DNA of 64,000 nucleotides from positions 846,501 to 910,500 of the forward strand of contig JAQGDQ010000006.1 in NCBI GenBank assembly GCA_030141605.1, written 5' to 3'. The first letter of the stretch is position 1. Every line of letters starts with the position of its first letter. The position numbers and the translations under genes were made by a program. This document shows positions 26,601 through 39,230 of this stretch, in pieces. The notes under the pieces were generated by a model. That model did not search any database. It saw nothing but the letters and a program-made list of their open reading frames with translations, and was not told where the DNA came from. Origin of the DNA: Tubiluchus corallicola. Its lineage: Eukaryota; Priapulida; Priapulimorpha; Priapulimorphida; Tubiluchidae.

Positions 26601-29600
26601 CCAACAAAAAAGGTGCACTAATTTCCGGTTCCCGAAAAGACATTCAAAATTATCTCTCGTAAATTAATGTTTTATTACTAAATGAGCAGTGGAAATAGCT
26701 TTCTGCACAGTCTTGTTTTATTGAGAAATGCAAGACAATAAAAAATTTTGTGTTCAGTCAAGGTTCAATAAATACTTAAACAATAAATAGCCTATAAAAG
26801 TTATTTTCTGTGTCCATTCGATCAGAATTCTGTTCTATTTTGCGTGAGCAAAATCTTGAACAAATTAACCCCATAACATTTAAAAATTGAGCTGTTTGTT
26901 TTAGTGACGATTTTGCCATTTTCCTTCAGTTACGTGATTAGTACTTGTGTGGAGAATGCAAGAGTTTTTCTCATTTTCTTGTAGCAGTCTATTGCATTTG
27001 GAAATGTATATTTGCTTTTATTGTTAATCAAAATGCTGGCTAGCCCAATAAATTCCCGGCTGTGACTATTAAGCTCAGGCAAGCTTGCTGTTTGCATGTG
27101 GTTAAATCATATTAAAGATGGTGCTTTTTAGTGTAAAAATTTAAAACAACACATTCATATGCTGGAAACAAAAACTTGTGCTGGAAAAAACTAAAAACTA
27201 TGCCTTGTAAAGAAGTGATACATGTATTGCTTGTGCAATTAGATGAGAAATTTATGATCAAGTAATTGCTTGTTTTAACTAAGTTTAAAAACGTGTATGT
27301 ATTCTGCTGTAATTCTTAATTAGGTTGTTCACAAGATTAGGATATGTCTAATATTGTGCATTGATATCAATTGTAGTTAAGCGCAATTTGCAGGAGGTGT
27401 GTTTTATTTTGCATGACGATTTAGCCAATTTAAACGTATTCACAAAGCAATGTTATTTGAGTGAACAGCGCTCACATCTGCTTTAGCACATGTATTTTGC
27501 TGTTTTGCAATTTTTCTCTTGTTATCAGTAATGCCTTGCCGTTCTACTGTTAAAATGACTACTATATTTACTACAGTAGTTACATTTTTCTTTCAGCCGT
27601 AATCATCAACACGTTCTTTAATGAATTGTCACAGTTTTGCTGTGCACTTGCGCACCTACACATTGGCAGTAATATTATAGAAATCTGTGATTCATTAACT
27701 GGATGTCATTTTGTTAATTTTAGGCATTATTAGAAGAAACTGTTTCGGCAAGGCATGCCAGCCTGAGAAGAATTGCAACACTGTTGTTAATTGCTTTGTA
27801 CACAGTTGTTAAAATTGTTCAGCATCCATTTTTATAGCATCAATTATTTGTGTTTTTTCGAAATGCCTTAAGTTATTATTCTTTGCTATGTTTGATATGG
27901 AAAGGGGAAGGAAAAATATTGCTGGAGTTGCTTCTTCAAATTTCTATTCACGATTCTTGCTGCTGGACGACTCAGGATCAAAAATCTACCATTTTTTGTA
28001 TTCTGGCAGTAAAAATGATGAGTATTTTCTCCACACTTACAACTATCAAGTGCAGACTATCAAAGTATGAAAAGTTATCTAACAGTATTTTTGATCATCC
28101 ATGATGCTCATACAAAATAATTGCGAAAGGAACGAGTGCTGTATTCACACTTGCTACAAACACATATTTCCTGTTGAAAATTTTGTTTTGGAATAGCTGA
28201 GTTGTAAAATAACACTATGTCTATATTATGGAATATGTAGAATTTATTAATTATTAATGCTTAATTAAGTTTATTTAATGAGGCTATTTGTTAAATTATA
28301 TGAAACTTCTAGTAAAAGTTGCTCTATATGACCATAATTAATATTATATTTTTATATATGTTGTATGATAGTTTTGAATTACATTAATATGTTGTTTATA
28401 GGAACTGTTAAGGTACCTTAGTTTGAGTAACAAGTTCTTTGTTTGCTTGAAGTATAAGGCAGATTTTGTCTTTTACCATTAATTCAGTTCAAAACTTTCT
28501 CTTCGATATTTAACAGTGCATTCTTCCTGTATTGAATGAATATCTGCATGTTGTTCACTTATGCTTCCTAGTGCTTCTCCTTTCTTTGTCAACAAATTGA
28601 ACAAATTTGTTGACAAAGCTAGCTCAAGTGGCTAGCTCAAGTTTAGCCACTTTCATTGCTTAATGCCTGTTGTATTTAAAAGAGAACTTCACATTTACAT
28701 TATAGGTATGTAAACGAAAAGCACTAAAATAAAATGGGTGTGTATTATTTTAAAATTGTACAGTCATATTTATTGTTGTTGGTTCTTCTAAACAATCATA
28801 AGTTTTAAACAATAAATACTTAATTTTATGATTATTCTAGTCAGAGCTCATAAGGGATGTACTAAAAAACTGTTCGCTGTACATGTGAGTAAACTAAGCA
28901 ACATTTGGCAAGTGGGAACAACATTTTTGATTATCCATGATACTCGTACAAAAGCTTTTGGAACACTTTAGTGTTGCACACTAGATTAATCCGACATCTT
29001 TATAGTTGTATTACATTGGCTTTTGGAATTGGCACTGCTGCATGTAGTAAGTTCGTGCTTATATTTGTCGTGTTATTACCACAAGACAGTATTCAGAAAT
29101 TTTTACTCGAAAATAATACTTAAAACAACATTGTTTATCACAAAATTTAGATTTCTAGCAACACTTATTTTTTCTGCTATAGTAATAAGTAGTCTTCCAG
29201 TGTATACAGAACTAGATTTTAAAAAAAACAAGATTTTTATTGGTTCTTACGTGAACTTGAATGTCTTATAAAAATGACAATTTGTTTTGCTATTGAAGAA
29301 GTATGCACAGCATGCAGTCAGAATGTTTTTTCTCAAATTGTACTAAAATTCCTTCATTACTGAAGTCTTGTCAACTTTAGTTGACATGTTGTGTTTTGAT
29401 TTTTTACAGCTTGTTGACACAAGATCTTTTTTTACAGCAATTGTTGACACAAGTTCATGTGTCTTTGGGAAAAGATGTAGAGGATGACAGAAGTTCGGAA
29501 CACATAAAGATCAATCCTTCAGCATCACCAGTGCAAGACAACTCAAATGACCAACAGCCTAAAATTCAAGAAATGGGACCAACATTTCTAGATGAGCGAA

Positions 29601-32600
29601 AAATCTGTGATGATGAATTAAGTGGCAGCGTTCCTGTTATTTTTGAACACAAGTCGAATTCAAGTGTAATAGAATCAGTTGCACCAAAACCCTCATCTGT
29701 GTCTGATGTACAACATTCAAATTTGCCTTCAAGTCCTTCGCCAAGAGTAATGTTTGAAGAAGTGGTTAGTTTACCTGCACATGACTCTGGAATTGCAAAA
29801 TCTTCAGACAAACATTTAAACAAAAAGATTGGCGAGAATCAAGACATATCTGCAGTAGTAAACGAACCAGAAACTGTAAACGATGTGTCAATGTCTGATC
29901 ATGTTGTCGCAAAGGATGGTATATCCTCAACTGAAGAAAGACCTATTATCGATGCAGAATCTAAAAAAGAGATAACGGAAACTGAAAGCAAAACTGTAGA
30001 AAGCCTTGTTACCTCATTAAAAGAAAAAAGCGAAACCCTGGAAAAAACTATGGAAGATCTGCAAAAAATACAAAAAGAGTTAGCAAATGATTACACTTTG
30101 ACTAATAATGAAGAAGACGACGAAACAGTAATGCATGTTGGATTTGATGGTACTATAATTAATAAATCAACTACGGGTGACTCAAAACAGGATGTTGGTA
30201 ACAGTACACAATCCAGGGAGAATGTTGTTGAATACAGCATTTCGTCTCCTGCTGAAGCAGCAAGAACTTTGGAGACAGAAGCTAGAACCGTTTCGACGAC
30301 ATTACCTGCAGAAAAGAAATCAGTAATGACGACATTACCAGAAGAAAAGAAGTCAATAATGACGACATTACCAGAAGAAAAGAAGTCAGTGGTTTCGGCT
30401 GCCGTCCATGCAGAATTGCCAACAAAAATATTGCATTTAAAGAACAAAGGTGCTGAATATTTTAAAACTGGCCAGTATGAAGCGGCAACCGATGTTTATG
30501 AGAAGGCAATAAATTTATTAGATAAAGGTGAGCAAACTTTTTTCATATATGAATTATCAAGTAGTCTGCCATTTTTAAACTCAAAAGGTTTCAAAGGAAT
30601 AATTTTCTTGGGGCATTTAAAAGGACACAGGTGGATTTTAAATTCTACACAAGTACACAGTGCTTTGGACACACTGGACACACTCATTTGCATCTATAGT
30701 TGTGCATATACTTCTTGCAGAGAACTGTCTGTAGACTGTTTAAATGACTATACATATTTTATGACGATTCACATTGTAAAAACTGCAAAATTCTGTAAAT
30801 TTCTGCAAATCTCTATTACCATACCATTGAGGGCCCTCAACATGAATATATATACATATTCATATATATATATACATCAGGTAGGTGTAATATACTCGAT
30901 CCAGGCACTTGCACGTGTCTTACACACTAACACAGTAGGCTATTGATTTATTACTCGGCTATTGTTGACATCATTTACTCTGGAAGATCTTAATTTTTTA
31001 TGGTTGAAATAAAAGTAATATATAAAATGATGCAATTTTTGGTCTTAGAATGCGCATCAACTTGCACATAAGGTCAACTTGTACACATGCATATACGGTA
31101 ATCGTTTAGAAAATTGCTGGGTACTCTGGAGTACAATTTATATACTATTTTATAAGACTAACTGCAGTAAGCCCTAGTGCTGAATTGATGAAAATTACTG
31201 TTAACAAATTTGAAAATGCAACTTTCTGTTTCACACTATGAATAGAAGAATGTGTTCAATTCTAAATGTTGCAATGTACATATATTTAGTCTTATTTTGC
31301 CAGAATTGTTGGGGCAGCTTATATTTAACTTCTTAACAGACAAGATTTTACATTTTGTTTTAGAGTCTGGGAATCACAATGCTAACAAGTCAGTGTTGTA
31401 TAGCAACAGAGCTGCTTGCCGTTTAAAAATTGGTGATTGTAAAGGGTGCATTGATGACTGTAATCTTGCATTAGAGCTCGCACCACACTCATTCAAACCT
31501 GTACTACGTAAAGCTTCTGCTTATGAAACTCTAGAAAAGTGAGTGTCTTTTATGCTAGCCAGGTAATGCAGTGGAAAAAATAATAACAAGTAGTGATATA
31601 GGATACTTAACAGAAGACAGAAAGACTAATTCTCGTTTAAAAAGTGCATTTAACAATATGAGCAATATTCGTGACCTACAATAACGTAATAGTACAAATT
31701 AAATAACACATTGTTTTTTCATTGTTGGTGTTAGTAGTAACAACCTTATGTTTACCGACTGTTCCTACACCTGTCGAATGGAGTACTCCTGCCTGGACTT
31801 AGCAGCAAAGTTGTGTTTGATGTTCTTTCCATTTGATCGTCCTTCATGAAAGTACTGGTAAATTTGTAAAGGAGTTCTTACAGAATGTGTTGGCAGCTTG
31901 TATGTTGAGAACCATCAAACACATTTTGTTTAAGGAAGAATTATGTTGAATTTGCTAGTATTACCATTTAATGAGTTATTTCCTATACACACAGGTATAA
32001 AGATGCATATGTGAATTACAGACATGCCTTGTCTATAGATAGTACATCTGCCTCTGCTCTAGAAGGCTCCAGTCGGTAAGTTGTAACTGTAAAGCTATTA
32101 AGCTAATATTCTTCGTTTCTAAAGCTTAAATTTTTTTGTAATTGCTTCTCTGTACATCTTTTTTATTTTAGTTGAATATTTATTACACTTTTAGTTTAGA
32201 AAAGTTTTCATCATTGCAGTTGTACAAAGTTATTAATGGAACAAGAAGGTCCTTGCTGGAGGGAAGCACTTCCCAGAATTCCTAGTGTTCCTGTAAATCT
32301 TTCTGCCTGGGATGGACCACCAAAACAGCATGTTTTTACCTCACATTCCAGTCAGCCCACTGATTACACTGGTACAGGATTTTTTCTGCGTATTTATTTT
32401 TGCTAGTTATTTAGACAAATGTATCTTTAATTACCAAATGAAAGCACTTATGTCTTCAGTTGTTCATTATTAATAAACAGCCTTTATTATTCTTTTATAT
32501 GAAAAATATGTGTTATGGAAATATTTTGCCTGTAAATTACTTTGTCAGTCATTTTCTTTGTAATCAATGTAGTTCAGAATGCTAGTTGATGATTTAGAGC

Positions 32601-35600
32601 ATACCACAGATAGTCTTAACATGGATATTTTACAGACATGCCAAAGTTAGAAGATGGAAATTCAGATGATGAAAAAGAAAATCAGACCCCAGAAGAAAGA
32701 TTTGAAGAGATAAAAACCCAGGGAAATCTGTTTGTTCAAAAGGTAGCATTTTCTAGTGTATTTAGGCTCTTGAAGATCATGTTTCTTTAGCAAATTTCTC
32801 TGGTCGTGTCACTTAAGCATGAATAAAATCATATAAAATGCCAGGTGCCTTGCAAGGACAACAATAGAAATAAATTTTTCAAGTTTTTTTCTCTTTTTGT
32901 TAGGGTTCCTATGCTGATGCAATCAACTGCTACACTGAGTGCATATCATTGTTTCCAGGTCAGCCTGTTTCTTATACAAACCGTGCTTTGTGCTACCTAA
33001 AATTAAATCAGGTAAGTTAAATGTTCTTAATTTCTTAGACCCTATTTGCTGTTTAAATGATCTATTTATTTAGTTAGCTACAATATAATTCATTTTATAT
33101 TTAAGGAATTTTTGTAACCTAATTTTAGATTATATGTCAAAAAAATCAAATATTACAGGTGCAATGATCAAACATCAAGTGCAAATATTGTTTCTTAGGA
33201 ATGATTAATTTTAAAGAATTATTTTTTGGGAAGCCTAATTACAATTTTTAGCTATTGCGTATTTGCAGCTGTTCCTTCTTAGACAGCAATAAAGCCTATT
33301 TTTTGGATATGTATCGTACAAAAAACAAACACTATATGGGATTACCAATGTGTAGCTACATAGTGCACCAATTAAGAAGTTAGGATAATCTTTTGAAATC
33401 ACACGTTCAAAAAGTACATTAACTTCTGCTCACTCCTCTTAACTCTTTAACTGTTCCTTAACAAAAAAATATTCAAACATGTTAACTCCTTTCGGTTTCC
33501 CTTTGTTCATAACCAAGTTCTCGTTTTTGGGCTGCTTTGACATGTAGACGTAACAGCATTTTTACCAAAAAAAACATTACAGAAATAGTTTCAGTATTAG
33601 GTGACCACATCATATTAACCAAGTATCTGTGCAGAAAAGTGGAAGCAGAGTCCTAGACCAAAAACCAATAAGAAAAACTAATGACTGAACTTGTTAACCA
33701 CATATGTTGTTCTTGCATTTCTTTTTATGAGTACAAAGTATTATATCTAGTTGTAATGGCACATACCTATTTAGAGCAAAAATAAAAACGCCTTAAGAAA
33801 ATGCTTACAAAGTTGTGTTTCTAACCATATTTGTTTAATAATTTTTTATTATTTCAGGGTGAAAAGGCTCTTCAAGATTGCAGTAAGACTTTAGAACTCC
33901 AGCAAGATAATGTAAAGGCGCTGTTTCGCAGAGCACAAGCACAACGCATGTTGTCACAGTACAAACTTGCCATGCAGGACCTCATCACCTTGCTGAAAAT
34001 TGAACCTAATAATAAAGCTGCCAAGAAAGAAATTGATGCTGTGAAGGATCTTTACAAAATGGTAAACACGTATTTATGATACATTACAATTTGCAAATTC
34101 TTTTAGTGTAGTTTCACATATTTTAGAAAACAACACACAAGAAGAATGACTCTTTCCATTTTATATTTTATTAATTAAACTCACAGTTCACAGCTGCAAT
34201 TTAGCAAAATCTAGGTCCTCATTGGTGTTCTTGTTTTCCATGCAGAGTGTTCGAATGTGTTGTGCAATTGTTGGCTTAGCGTTGTTTTAAATGGTTTTTG
34301 TTGGTCGCAATTTTCCGCGTAACCATGTACATTTTTTGTAGGATTGCTGATGCTTTTATTCATACCTATAATAAATTAATTGGTGGAAAAAATATATAGC
34401 AACATTAAACTGTGTTTATCAGTATTAAGTAGTGGTGCTTTATCCTTGTTCAGTACTTTTGTCAGCAAATCTTTTTCATGTTTGAGTTTTATTGTGCTTA
34501 AATGCTTGCAAGGCAATCTATGCCAGTCATGTATAACTTTTATTCAGGTGAAAAAACAGTAATAGTAATTCTGTTACTCATCTACAGTGATTTAGTACAG
34601 TAATAGTAACAGTAATTCACTGTTACTTTTAAAACTTTTTAGGAGCTAGAAAAACAAAAAGAGTCATTACCTGCTGAGAAGAGGAGAGTTCGTATTCAAC
34701 AGGTGAACAGGGATGAAAACAGTTCCGATAAAGAAAACATCAAACTTAAGAAAGATGATAACAAAGTTTCCGCAGAGAATCGCAAATCCAAGGAAAGTGA
34801 AAAATTAAATTGGAAAAAAGATGACAATAAAGTGGCAAAAGAACGGAAATTTGTTTCGAAGGAGAAAGAAAGTAGAAATAAATTAAATGCCAGTAAGGTA
34901 AGTAGCAAGTGGCATTCTAGAGATAATTGTCTTTAAGCTCCGCACCGATACTGTATTTAATATCATAACCAACAAGTGAAAGAAAAAAGCTGTTTCAGTG
35001 GCATTTATATGGTACAAAGTATATATAATGTATAGAGACTAATTTTTCTTTTATTCATTCTAAAATGATTGTTTTTTATATACTAACCTATTGGGATGTA
35101 CGTGCTGCAGTCTGGAAATTACTAAAGGCTGCAGTTAAAAACATTTTTAATGTCAATTATATGTCATCTTTCTTATTTAAAATGAATCTTTCTTATTTTA
35201 AAAAGTTTTCTTATGTGATTATTGATGTCAAAGAATATAGTATAGAGCTTGACTTGTATCTTACTTTTAAAGATATATTTAGTTACTGTTATTTTTTTCA
35301 AGACTAGTGCTTATGAGTTTCTTCTGTCTTGGAACAGTCTGAGAAGAGCTGAAGGACTTGAGCCGTATGCTAACTTGCTTTCTCAAGTTAATCCTTATGA
35401 TTTACCTAAAGGTTCGATGTTTGATTTCTTTAATAAACATTGAAGACACAATGGCAGATTTTTGGCAGAGCTGTGCGTCCAGAGGCAAAGAATGTTAAGT
35501 GTGCCACTGAATCCTACTCTTTTAATAAAATGACAAAGTGGAAAATTCTTAAAGACTGCAATATTATTACTGCTCGAACTTCCACTGAGGGTTTCATTAG

Positions 35601-37220
35601 ACTGGCTTAAGTTACACCGACATAGGTTAATTTTCACAGCTCCTCTATGGGCAAAATAGGGGTCTAGGAGACAAATGACTCCTAGTGTGGCTGAAAGCTT
35701 AACTTATGGCGTATCAAACGAATAGTAATCAGACGAACTGAGTGGTATAAGTTGGCAGGAGTTTGGTTTACTTCTGACTCATGAGTCACACGTTGAAAAG
35801 TCCCAAATTGCGATTTCATTGTGAAGTGCAGTTAAAATAAAAGCTGGTGTCATTTCAAGACCTTATTCAGTTTCTGGCCATGTCACAAACATTGACTTTG
35901 TACTTTCAGGATTATTGGTAAGTCTGTGCCAATTGGTCTGTACTGTGTCATGATGTTTTCTTTTTTTTTACAGTGATTAGCAACAAATTGGATGGAGATA
36001 TGTTAAACACCATGGTCGCCTGTATAGATGAATATTTCATCGAAAATGGTATGTATTTTAGATATAAACTAAATGACCGATAGTAAAATGTCATCCAAGG
36101 CTTTTTTAACTAAAAAAATACGCCATATATTTCAGCTTTTTTCGTAAAATCAAGAACCATTTGATGATTTTTCCAGTGGAGAGACTCTATTCTGTTCTGT
36201 ATGCCAAAATAGAAGACTAATATGCCAAGACTCGATATTCAAAAAAAACTAGGACAGAATAATAACGAGGCTCTTACTTTAATAAGTACTCTGTGGATTG
36301 TATAGATGAACAAGTACAAAAATGATTTAGAATTTTTTTATGCATTTATTATAGATAAACTAGACCTGGCATACCAATATTTGTCATATCTCTGTCAAGT
36401 CCAGAGATTTGGAATGGTGTCCATGTTTTTTTCCGATGAACAGCGAAGTCGTAAGTATTTATTTAGTAAACTTTAATACACTTTTGTGATTCATTTACGT
36501 GGTTATAATGCTGCTGAAGACATGTTGGTTTAGGATTTTTTCAAGGTCATGCGTGTATTTAGGAGTTCAGTTTGTATGTAGAAGTAGAGATTCCGGTCAA
36601 ACAGAATATATAAAAGCGATGCACAGGCATTTTGGCGTTTGAAACATTTTCATATGTTCTCTAGAAATCCGTTCGAAAAAGCTTCTAAAAACAAAAATAG
36701 CATGTTGCAGAAGACATCACACAGTCTTTAGAGTACAGAAAATGCAACATGTGTGATATTCCACTTACGAGGCTTGAAACATTTACCAAATGCTTTGAAC
36801 TCAAAGGGTTGCATTTTTTAATTTGTGGCTGATTGGAGTGAAAAACATTGTCTTTATCAGATGATTTTCATGTTCCAACGAGTACAGTAAGTCTTCGCTT
36901 AATGCACATGCTTTCAGTATTAAGTGAATCCTAGTGAAATGAAGCCATATGTTTATAAGAAGTAAACTAAATGTGCCAAGGTGCATTCTGATGCACTGAG
37001 AATTCAGAAAAGCTTGAATCTTATAAAGCAAACAATTTGTGAAATGCATTGATTGGCTCACATCTGCCTTTGAAAAACTAAGAAAATAGCATTTTAGTTC
37101 CAGCAATATTGATTTTTTGTTTCAGAACTACGAGGAATCTTTGCCAAATTAAAGCATCGAAGCAAAGGAAGTTTTACCACCAAAGATATCGACATTCTTT
37201 CCAAAAAATTTGCAGTTTAA
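17621..37220 (+). CDS. SPAG1: SPAG1 orthologue, TPR co-chaperone for axonemal dynein assembly (complete, 19 exons, 1177 aa)
   Basis: Exons: 17621-17763, 18082-18241, 19863-20068, 22279-22412, 22997-23155, 23855-23932, 24180-24286, 29438-30527, 31364-31538, 31995-32075, 32220-32371, 32636-32742, 32904-33011, 33858-34061, 34643-34897, 35303-35411, 35974-36048, 36355-36450, 37126-37220. All junctions are GT-AG, phases agree and the sum is 3534 nt. The N-terminus (IPLESLDYKHIEKC, then RSGEEG) is the SPAG1 signature. TPR cluster 1 is at about residues 225-329 (GNESFNAGDYDEALHYYTRS). A charged linker (about 330-655) follows, then TPR cluster 2 (about 660-777; KGAEYFKTGQYEAA, YSNRAACRLKIGDC) and TPR cluster 3 (about 845-965; TNRALCYLKLNQ). 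A Lys-rich stretch precedes a C-terminal RPAP3-type domain (about 1054-1177; SAYEFLLSWNSL to DIDILSKKF). SPAG1 works in the cytoplasm with R2TP/HSP90-type chaperones to pre-assemble ciliary dynein arms. Human SPAG1 is 926 aa; most of the excess is the exon 8 linker. Confidence 0.95.
18661..18673. repeat. Poly-C run
   Basis: An uninterrupted run of about 12 C in SPAG1 intron 2, striking in AT-rich surroundings. Seen directly. Confidence 0.85.
19356..19441. repeat. Exact 43-bp tandem duplication
   Basis: Two identical adjacent 43-bp units in SPAG1 intron 2, each beginning ATTGTCTGGCAACATTAC. No mismatch between copies, so recent or assembly-generated. Confidence 0.9.
20305..20949. mobile_element. 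Non-autonomous pogo/Tigger-like element, 645 bp
   Basis: Left end CAGTAAGTCCTCGC; right end is the reverse complement, GCAAGGACTTACTG. TA dinucleotides flank both sides (20303-20304 and 20950-20951), as expected of Tc1/mariner-superfamily target duplication. No transposase reading frame inside. In SPAG1 intron 3. Confidence 0.7.
21060..21260 (+). repeat. tRNA-derived SINE copy (degenerate)
   Basis: Shares with 25900-26105 and 52445-52590 the order: a box-B-like segment (here TGTACTCGTTCTGGGCGGTG), then CTGTTTACCT, then a segment ending GTTCAATGGCTC (the last also in the 52.5-kb copy). In SPAG1 intron 3. Confidence 0.55.
25900..26105 (-). repeat. tRNA-derived SINE copy (best preserved)
   Basis: On the minus strand it contains TATGGCCGAGGCAAGTCA, a pol III box-A-like segment of tRNA-Leu/Ser type, and ATCGATTCTCGCTCCCGG, a box-B-like segment, about 25 bp apart. 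A non-tRNA body with TGTTTACCTCATACAGGGAG follows. Not an intact tRNA gene: the cloverleaf cannot be completed. In SPAG1 intron 7, which is otherwise about 5.1 kb without recognised exons. Confidence 0.6.
28584..28618. repeat. Perfect 15-bp inverted repeat (hairpin)
   Basis: CTTTGTCAACAAATT and its exact reverse complement, separated by 5 nt. Directly followed by two tandem GCTAGCTCAAGT-like units. In SPAG1 intron 7. Confidence 0.85.
29401..29448 (+). promoter_or_regulatory. Duplicated splice acceptor of SPAG1 exon 8
   Basis: Two near-copies of TTTTTACAG followed by (CAA/C)TTGTTGACACAAG lie 28 bp apart, with AG at 29408-29409 and 29436-29437. Exon 7 ends in phase 0, and only the downstream AG keeps the frame (CAA TTG TTG). 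Use of the upstream AG would shift the frame. Confidence 0.75.
30296..30394 (+). repeat. Three 33-bp coding repeats in SPAG1 exon 8
   Basis: Three consecutive 11-residue units of the form TTLP(A/E)EKKS(V/I)(M/V). They are highly similar at the DNA level, so the array expanded recently. Located in the disordered linker just before TPR cluster 2. Confidence 0.9.
36893..36960. mobile_element. Terminal fragment of a pogo/Tigger-like non-autonomous element
   Basis: CAGTAAGTCTTCGCTTAATG preceded by TA, nearly identical to the right end of 20305-20949 read in reverse complement. Internal sequence (ATTAAGTGAA, GAAGCC) also resembles that element. No matching opposite end found before exon 19. In SPAG1 intron 18. 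Confidence 0.5.
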
Positions 37221-37429
37221 AATTACCTTGGTTAGCCATGATGCCAACTTCTGCTTTTTCTATGTCAACAAGTTGCTGAAAAGTGATAGGAACTTTGTTA
37301 ATTTCTGTTGTTCAAGACTATGCTGAATACTTTGGCTGTTAGGCTTGTAAGTGTTTCAAGAACTTTCAACAAGTAAGAAGTATGTCTTAGAAAGCAATAT
37401 ACAAATGTGATTAAAATGTAAGAGCTTGG

Positions 37430-37435
37430 AATAAA
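37430..37435 (+). terminator. Poly(A) signal, likely SPAG1
   Basis: AATAAA 210 nt after the SPAG1 stop codon. A second one at 38200-38205 could give a longer 3' UTR. Confidence 0.6.
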
Positions 37436-38667
37436 TTTTACAGCCAAGTAATTTATTTTGAGTTGCAGGAGCTTCAATATATTTTAGTTAACTTCGTAAA
37501 ACTTATCAGTTTATTCACCAAAGTTTGTGGTGTGGTTTGAGAAGTGGTACTGATGATTTGTTGGGAAGTTCTAACAACACAATTAGTTAACTTAGAAAAT
37601 TTTACCAATGATGTTAACACAATTAGATAGCCATTACATTTATTGCTATTATATCCATTCTAACAGTTATCTTAAAAGCTAAAATTGTGCTGTTTAGAAC
37701 TCTGTGTAACAGTGTAATAACAATGCCTCTTTTGCACTTTATTGGACAAAGTGCTACAAATAAAAAACAAAATGGGCACCCATTTCTGAGAACGTGACAA
37801 ACTGTTGTGGAAGTTTTCCCTCTTCATATCTGTTCTTGACTGAATGTCAGGAAAAGGTAATTTGTTCATAGTTTGTTCATGTAATCTAAGTTGGTTAACT
37901 TAAATCATTTGAAATGTAGTAATGTTAAATAGCTGCATTTAGTTTCTGCACGTTTGTCATTGCTTAACAGTTTTGTACATTATAAAATGTACAGGGAAAT
38001 GACCACAAAGCACTTCGGTTTATTACTGTGAATGCTAGTTCACATGTATAGTACATAGGATATAGAGTAGACAACTGGAAACTTCTTGGGATCTTCTTAT
38101 GAGCACAGTCACCTCATTTTCTTGTTCTTGTTCTCAGCTGTGTTTAAAACTGATTACATTACATTACATTCTTTTGTAAATGTTGGCGTTTTGTTAACCA
38201 ATAAAAATTTAGTAAAAGTGTTGTCTACTGAACTGTCACCTTGCCCACTGTGTGTAATCACATAAAGAAATTTGCATTGTCAAGTTAAACAATTATTCAG
38301 AAAAGCTTGAAAGAATTTCAAATATTTGATGAATGAAGCTTGAATTTGAAATGGCTTAACTTTTATTTCTGCTTTTTTTATCATGCTCCTTTTACTTTCT
38401 CGTTATGCGAAATTGATACTTCCTTGGCAAATAATGTTTTTGTTTCCTAAGAAAGTATAAAATTAATTACATTCTCAAAATGGAAACCTGCTGTATACCG
38501 AGTTTTGCTGCACGTAATTTGTAAGCATTATATTGTTTATAAATAATTGAAATTTTGTACAACATATCGACAAAATTTTGTTATCGTTTTGTTAAAATTT
38601 TGTTTATTCTGATCACTTTGGGCAATTATACCTAAAACAAAGTTTATTTCTATTTTGTACATGTTAA

Positions 38668-38673
38668 TTTATT
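38668..38673 (-). terminator. Poly(A) signal, likely XRCC5
   Basis: AATAAA on the minus strand about 560 nt past the Ku80 stop, with another 25 nt further on at 38643-38648. Confidence 0.5.
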
Positions 38674-39230
38674 CACAGAAAACTGTCTAAAGATCACAGA
38701 TTTTTCATAGGTAATTCAAAGTGGGGTACCCACCTTTCAATCTATGCATCACAAAAGCAAAATCATACAAGGTTATCACACTAGGCATATGACTAAGACA
38801 TTCTACTCAATAAATGACATATGTGAAGAATTTTTTGTGACACGAGATTTTAGTTTGATCATAACCGTCTGTAAGCAAGAAAAGAATTTTCTGTTTTTGT
38901 TTAGGACAAAGCTAGATTTTACAATAGTAAAATTCATTTAATGATAAGTTTCCATGAGACAAGGCTATACTGAGTATTGCTGACATCAGTCCCTGCACTA
39001 CCTATTATTTCAGGAAGTCATAAGATCGTTTAGACATCAAATCACAGTTTCGCGGCATATCGTCTAGACATCAAATCAAGCTTTGCTTTAAATACAAACA
39101 TTTTTCTGTAATTTACTGGCTACTGAGACATCTCAGGAAGTAGTAATGCTAGAGTGGTACAATTTACAATGTTATCGATTTTATAATTAAACCGGTAGTT
39201 TGATTGGAGTCCATTGCACCCTTTCCAAAA

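Larger units (their letters stand above)
37221..39230. other. Tail-to-tail intergenic interval between SPAG1 and XRCC5
   Basis: Holds the 3' UTRs of both genes. Plus-strand AATAAA motifs at 37430 and 38200, and minus-strand AATAAA motifs at 38643-38648 and 38668-38673, are the candidate ends. No other gene or repeat recognised. Confidence 0.7.

Noticed and set aside
27722-27837. Open frame after an acceptor-like TTTTAG in SPAG1 intron 7
   Set aside because: No donor keeps the phase between exons 7 and 8, and the peptide matches nothing expected at this point of SPAG1.
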